Source of the DNA: an uncultured Porphyromonadaceae bacterium
Lineage (GTDB): Bacteria > Bacteroidota > Bacteroidia > Bacteroidales > Muribaculaceae
Direction of reading: 5' to 3'
DNA length: 64,000 nucleotides
Assembly: GCA_937892215.1 (NCBI GenBank)
Contig: CALAVE010000043.1
Location: 1 to 64,000 of the forward strand
Within the stretch, counting starts at the first letter, position 1. The number at the start of each line of letters is the position of its first letter. The notes below the pieces were generated by a model. It was given only the letters and a program-made list of their open reading frames with translations. It was not told the DNA's origin and made no database searches. Positions 60,348 through 64,000 of the stretch are shown here, piece by piece. A program made the position numbers and the translations under genes.

Positions 60348-60950
60348 ATGACACAGACACATAAACAAGATTTCCTGAAATGGGTGCAACGGAACAATGT
60401 TTCCGTGCTCGACGCCATGCCCAATTGTGACCTGCACAAAGGGCAAATGGTTATGTTCAAGAATGATTACGGCGCGACTTTCGGCCCTCACGAAGTTCTC
60501 GGGTTCGCACCCGAGCCAACATCTTCCGGCCGCTGCGTCTATTTCGACCACGATGCCTATTGGCTACCGGCTCGCCCCGACCAGCTGACCCCTGTAAGCA
60601 ATGGAGCCGGTGAGGAAGCAGCAATGATGAAACAATTCCGCGAGATTAAGGCAAAGCACCCCGACGCGATACTGCTGTTCCGTGTGGGCGACTTCTACGA
60701 AGCCTACGAGGATGATGCTAAGGTGCTGAACAAGGTTTGCGGCATTACGCTTACTTGCCGCACTGCGGCTGATGATAGCAAAACACGCATGGCCGCGTTC
60801 CCACACCACGCGCTCGACACCTACCTGCCCCGGCTCGTTCGCGCCGGCTCCCGGGTGGCTATCTGCGACCAACTGGAAGACCCCAAACTGACCAAGAAAC
60901 TGGTGAAGCGCGGCATAACAGAACTGGTGACACCGAATAATACGTTCTAA
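60348..60950 (+). CDS. Free-standing MutS domain I (mismatch-recognition domain) protein
   Basis: A 200-residue protein. Residues about 90-200 match MutS domain [21 protein letters not shown], then [11 protein letters not shown] with the Phe-x-Glu pair that contacts mismatches, then [20 protein letters not shown]. No clamp, lever or ATPase domain follows; the protein ends after TPNNTF. The first ~85 residues form a different small domain ([20 protein letters not shown]...). It may bind unpaired or altered bases, or interfere with host MutS. A strong terminator follows, so it closes the early block. Confidence 0.85.
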   Translation: MTQTHKQDFLKWVQRNNVSVLDAMPNCDLHKGQMVMFKNDYGATFGPHEVLGFAPEPTSSGRCVYFDHDAYWLPARPDQLTPVSNGAGEEAAMMKQFREIKAKHPDAILLFRVGDFYEAYEDDAKVLNKVCGITLTCRTAADDSKTRMAAFPHHALDTYLPRLVRAGSRVAICDQLEDPKLTKKLVKRGITELVTPNNTF

Positions 60951-60965
60951 ACCCAACTTCCATTT

Positions 60966-60999
60966 CGGGGCTGGCGCCGGAAAAAACCAGCCCCGATTT
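60966..60999 (+). terminator. Strong terminator of the early gene block
   Basis: CGGGGCTGG and CCAGCCCCG form a perfect nine-base-pair stem with a 12-base loop, followed by ATTTT. Confidence 0.85.
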
Positions 61000-61160
61000 T
61001 GCAGTTTCAATTTTAATCACTAATTTAGTCGCAAAATACGATAAAAACAATGTTTTTGTTCATTTCTCGTATAAAAGTGTTTATCAGGTAAATACAAAAA
61101 TATTCCAGCCGACATTTCGGCGTCGAAATTTTTACATTCGCTTATAAAAATTGAAAGAAT

Positions 61161-61388
61161 ATGGAAAGTATATTTGACTTCAATCCAACAGAACGGGAAC
61201 GGTATGTGATAACAGGCTTTACAAGGGAAGATATGGCTTGGGTAGATGACGATTCTAAGGCAAGGGGTGTTGCTATGTTGTTCTTCCTTCGCGGGAATAA
61301 ACGTATGATGAGAAAGTATCTTAAACGTATTTCGGACGTGAATATGCGTAATTCCTTTATGAGGACAATCAGTCACCTATCTTTTTAG
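61161..61388 (+). CDS. Small phage protein, tail-to-tail with the MuF gene
   Basis: A 75-residue protein beginning MESIFDFNPTERERYVITGF, with FFLRGNKRMMRKYLKRI in the middle. It lies behind the terminator of the early block, so needs its own promoter, and is more AT-rich than its neighbours. Its end overlaps the convergent MuF-type gene by 20 bases. Short proteins with a similar LRGDKK-like segment occur in Bacteroidetes mobile elements as I recall. An immunity role for the fused MuF domain is possible but only from position. Confidence 0.5.
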   Translation: MESIFDFNPTERERYVITGFTREDMAWVDDDSKARGVAMLFFLRGNKRMMRKYLKRISDVNMRNSFMRTISHLSF

Positions 61389-63258
61389 CAAACGATTCGA
61401 CAGACTCGGATAATAAACGCAAACATTCCCCAGCATTCTTAACACCTCTCAGTTTAAGGAATCGCTCAACCGAGCCAAAAATCTCATCATAATCGCTATC
61501 CACGATTGAACGCTCAAATTTGCGTAACACCTCTTTATCGTCAATGCCGTAATGCGAGAGCAAGCGCATGAAATTCTTTACTTCAACCCCATACCCGTAA
61601 CCTCCTTGAATGATTGTTTCGAGGTGGTTTGCTTTTATCCCTATCTGCTTTAATAACTTAGGATACGTTCTGCGTGCGCAGAACTGGTTGATAGTTTCCA
61701 TTACAGCCAACCATTGCGGGTTTTTCTTAACCTGTTTCAAATCGCGCCAACCTTTTGCTTTAGCGTGGCGCAGTTCGTGCCAAACACACTCAAGAGCGTA
61801 TTCTTGCTGCATGGTCAACAACTCTCCTTTGCGAATAGCCTCTATTGCGCCCTGTAGTTCGCGCATTGGGTTAAATGCTATCTTTGTGCCGTTGCTGCTC
61901 GCAACCATAAAGGTTTCGTTGGATATGCGTATTTTGGAAATCCTTTCTGCTCCAATTCCGCTTATGGTTGTACGCATAAACGAGTTCTCGGGGTTATATC
62001 GGTCAACATTAAAACCTTTAAACTGCCCTCTTACGTGCATCGGGTTATTGGCCACCAATTCGTCAAGCCATTCAAGAGCCTCATTCTCGCCCACGGCTGG
62101 CTTGGCTAATTTGTTTGCCAAAGAGTTTACGCGCGACACAAGCCATGTTGTGCCAGCATTATTACTGCTATAGGCGAATTGTGCGTTTATCAGTCCATCG
62201 TTGTCGCGGAGGAAGTACGGGAGCGACTTGGCGCTGGCTATCCGCTCCTCGTTGCGGTCGAGCCACGCGTTGAAATTCTCCGGCAGGTCGGCCACCTCGT
62301 TGTCGCTCTCTTCGGCCGGTTCTTCGCCCTGCATGATGCGCTGGTTGTCGGCGGCCAGTTCCTCCGGGGTCTTGAGTATGGGCGTGGCGTAGCACCGGCA
62401 GTGTGGGTGCCAGCCGGTGAATTTGAAGTCCTTTGGGTAGTCGCCCTTTAGCTCGTCGCAGATGTCGAAGAACGCCCCCTCGGGCACGCCACGGCAGTTG
62501 TGGTTGTTGCTCAACTGAATCTTGATACCCACCACGAAGTCCATCTGCTGCCAGCGTAGGTGGTCGGCGGTGCGGTAGGCGATGTTGGCCTCGGTGGCGG
62601 CAAGCCGGCGCGCGTTCATGTAACTGGAGCGGTACACCCCACGGCCAGGGTGGAATGCCGCTGCCGCTTTACTCAGGTGCAGCTGTCCGTGCTCGTCGGC
62701 CACACGGCGGAAGAGCTTGTCGGGGTGCTGTAGGTAGGTCTGCAGTTCGCGCGCCATTGCCGGGGCGTCGAGCCCAGAGCGAATACCGATGTCAAGCCCC
62801 ATTTCAATCTCGTTGCGGAACGTGTCGGAATACCGCCACACGCGGTCGGACAGGCTCAGCCCTGCCTCCTTGCGAGCGAGAAACGCGTCCAGTGCCTTGC
62901 CGTTGGTGGAATAGTAACGGCGGTATTCCGCTTGGGTGAGCCGTGCCACGTTGTCGCCGAACACCACGTTACACAGTTCGTTGTTTTTGTTGTTGGCCAG
63001 TGTCCACTCCGAACGCACTCCGTTCACGATACACGTATTCATTTGCTTACGCAGGTCGGCCACAAGTTCGTCCACGCGCTTAGCCGCTTGCGGGAAGTCG
63101 GCAAGGCTGAAAATCTGCTCGGGGTCGAAACCCTGTATAGATACACCTATGGCTGCCGCCTCGGTGACAGCATGTCGGTAAATCTTGTCTATCTGCCGCT
63201 GATATTTGGCTTGATTGGCAAGGTGGGTCTGGTCGTACTTATTCTTGGGCTTGGGCAT
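61369..63258 (-). CDS. MuF/SPP1-gp7-type head protein fused to an HExxH-containing C-terminal domain
   Basis: A 629-residue protein. The first ~310 residues are a minor head protein, ending with the gp7/MuF signature HNCRGVPEG and WHPHCRCYATP. A linker (about 310-360) leads to a C-terminal part of ~270 residues with VWHELRHAKAKGW near 490-502, an HExxH zinc site, and a helical end. The C-terminal part is clearly more AT-rich than the N-terminal part, with the change near 62180. MuF proteins with variable C-terminal effector domains are known in other phages and can enter the host with the DNA. Here the domain is probably a metallopeptidase-like effector. Confidence 0.85.
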   Translation of the reverse strand: MPKPKNKYDQTHLANQAKYQRQIDKIYRHAVTEAAAIGVSIQGFDPEQIFSLADFPQAAKRVDELVADLRKQMNTCIVNGVRSEWTLANNKNNELCNVVFGDNVARLTQAEYRRYYSTNGKALDAFLARKEAGLSLSDRVWRYSDTFRNEIEMGLDIGIRSGLDAPAMARELQTYLQHPDKLFRRVADEHGQLHLSKAAAAFHPGRGVYRSSYMNARRLAATEANIAYRTADHLRWQQMDFVVGIKIQLSNNHNCRGVPEGAFFDICDELKGDYPKDFKFTGWHPHCRCYATPILKTPEELAADNQRIMQGEEPAEESDNEVADLPENFNAWLDRNEERIASAKSLPYFLRDNDGLINAQFAYSSNNAGTTWLVSRVNSLANKLAKPAVGENEALEWLDELVANNPMHVRGQFKGFNVDRYNPENSFMRTTISGIGAERISKIRISNETFMVASSNGTKIAFNPMRELQGAIEAIRKGELLTMQQEYALECVWHELRHAKAKGWRDLKQVKKNPQWLAVMETINQFCARRTYPKLLKQIGIKANHLETIIQGGYGYGVEVKNFMRLLSHYGIDDKEVLRKFERSIVDSDYDEIFGSVERFLKLRGVKNAGECLRLLSESVESFAKKIGD

Positions 63259-63445
63259 CGGTTCTTCTCAACACGAAATGTTCACATTGGGGGTCTGAAA
63301 GGAAGTGGTAGTGCTTGCGGTAGTCACACCGGCAGAGAATGTATCGGCCGGCGACCGATTTGTTGCACCAGTCGCTGGAGTGGGCGCATTCGCGGCAGCG
63401 GTGTTTCGGCTCCACTTGGATGGGTTTAGTCGCTCGGCGCGCCAT
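63239..63445 (-). CDS. Small Cys-rich phage protein
   Basis: A 68-residue basic protein with Cys and His residues in zinc-binding spacing: CRECAHSSDWC, ILCRCDY and C-x-H (QCEHFV). It sits between portal and MuF genes and overlaps the latter by 20 bases, so they are co-transcribed. Function unknown. Confidence 0.65.
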   Translation of the reverse strand: MARRATKPIQVEPKHRCRECAHSSDWCNKSVAGRYILCRCDYRKHYHFLSDPQCEHFVLRRTDAQAQE

Positions 63446-63448
63446 GGG

Positions 63449-64000
63449 CTACTGCGTCAGTTCAAATGCGTCAACCATGCTCTCCTCGTTGATTTCCTGC
63501 AAGGTCTTGTCCACATCGTCGCTCCAGCCCAGTTGCTCTATGGCTTCGCGCTGGCTGATGATGGGCTTATTACCATTGGCAGTCATAAGGTTGCTGATGG
63601 TGTCCTTTTCCTCGGTGATGGTGAACGGCGATATGATGTTCTCAACCGGTAGCGCGTCAATGTCTTTGGCGTAACTCTCGCCCAAGGCAAGGCGTAAGAA
63701 TGCCTTGACCACATTTACTTCGCGGTCGAAGAACTCGAGCAACCGTCCGCTCTCGTCCTTGACCTTTAGTTGCGCGTCGATGAACAATTGCTTACGGCTC
63801 TCACCGCTCATGGGTGTTGCTTTCATGCTCTCGTAGGACCAATCAGGAAGTTGGAGTTGCGTAAAGAACGACTGCCGAAGTTCCGTGATGTGGAATTTCA
63901 AGTTCTCCACTGCTTGCGCCCAGGTTACATAGTTTGCCGTACTTCCCTTGGGGTACTGTAGTATCGCTTTGAATTCTTCTTTCTCGTTGCCCTCGTTGCC
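63449..64000 (-). CDS. Phage portal protein, C-terminal part (cut by the window edge)
   Basis: The frame runs without a stop from 63449 to the window edge and gives 183 codons. It reads WAQAVENLKFHITELRQSFF, then SGESRKQLFIDAQLK and KPIISQREAIEQLGWSDDVD near the C-terminus, the helical end typical of portal proteins of this phage type. The position before a MuF gene agrees. The start lies outside the window. Confidence 0.75.
   Translation of the reverse strand, partial: GNEGNEKEEFKAILQYPKGSTANYVTWAQAVENLKFHITELRQSFFTQLQLPDWSYESMKATPMSGESRKQLFIDAQLKVKDESGRLLEFFDREVNVVKAFLRLALGESYAKDIDALPVENIISPFTITEEKDTISNLMTANGNKPIISQREAIEQLGWSDDVDKTLQEINEESMVDAFELTQ

Larger units (their letters stand above)
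34330..64000. mobile_element. Integrated tailed phage, right end outside the window
   Basis: The element begins at the 3' end of tRNA-Ser with a tyrosine integrase and holds a complete set of capsid, neck, tail and lysis genes plus early genes. Long tape measure, tail-tube and distal-tail-like genes and no sheath point to a siphovirus-like particle. Terminase, repressor and the right attachment site must lie beyond 64 kb, and the portal gene is cut by the window edge. Reading frames look intact, so the phage may still be active. Confidence 0.9.

Overview
The window looks like a chromosomal segment of a gut-type Bacteroidales bacterium (Muribaculaceae or a relative is my inference), followed by most of an integrated tailed phage. 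The assignment rests on a SusC/SusD pair, families typical of the phylum (DUF3667, DUF4919, DUF2027-Smr), promoters of the Bacteroidetes form TTG-N19/20-TAnnTTTG, and phage genes of Bacteroidetes-phage type.

Host part, 1-34.35 kb. A Type III restriction-modification pair (mod-res) opens the window, followed by a convergent Fic gene and a decayed four-helix-bundle gene. Next come a DUF3667 membrane protein, a monofunctional transglycosylase and a secreted Ser/Asn-rich protein. A second Fic gene is wedged behind ribonuclease Z and carries a copy of the rnz 3' end. The gene for the (p)ppGpp enzyme Rel/SpoT and a PgpH-type c-di-AMP phosphodiesterase gene form an apparent operon. Two AAA ATPase genes flank the SusC/SusD pair. 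Both have a GAAAATGTG-type motif at the presumed transcription start, and each has a 32-33-nt periodic repeat array beside it. After these come tatD, a polyprenyl synthetase, two small lipoprotein genes, a solitary tyrosine recombinase, tcdA, a DUF2027-Smr gene, aquaporin, a RecD-like helicase and tRNA-Ser(GGA).

Phage part, about 34.35 kb to beyond the right edge. A tyrosine integrase lies directly behind tRNA-Ser, so the tRNA is the likely attachment site. Reading leftward on the minus strand are portal (cut by the window edge), a Cys-rich protein and a MuF-type head protein, then (after an interruption) scaffold, decoration protein, major capsid with a BACON-like C-terminal domain, head-tail joining proteins, tail tube, a probable chaperone, an 1850-residue tape measure, tail-tip proteins, a leucine-rich-repeat-like tail protein, a lysis cassette (holin-like, M15 endolysin, candidate one-protein spanin) and accessory genes. 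The interruption is a plus-strand block at 56.1-61.4 kb. It holds small early genes, a winged-helix replication-type gene followed by iterated repeats (candidate origin), a DUF932 protein and a free-standing MutS domain I. Terminase and repressor genes are not in the window.

Most worth follow-up: the repeat arrays and shared operator motif at the two AAA ATPase genes; the Fic gene inserted at the end of rnz; the MuF head protein fused to an HExxH domain; the orphan MutS domain; a leader sequence present twice in the prophage; and the candidate u-spanin.
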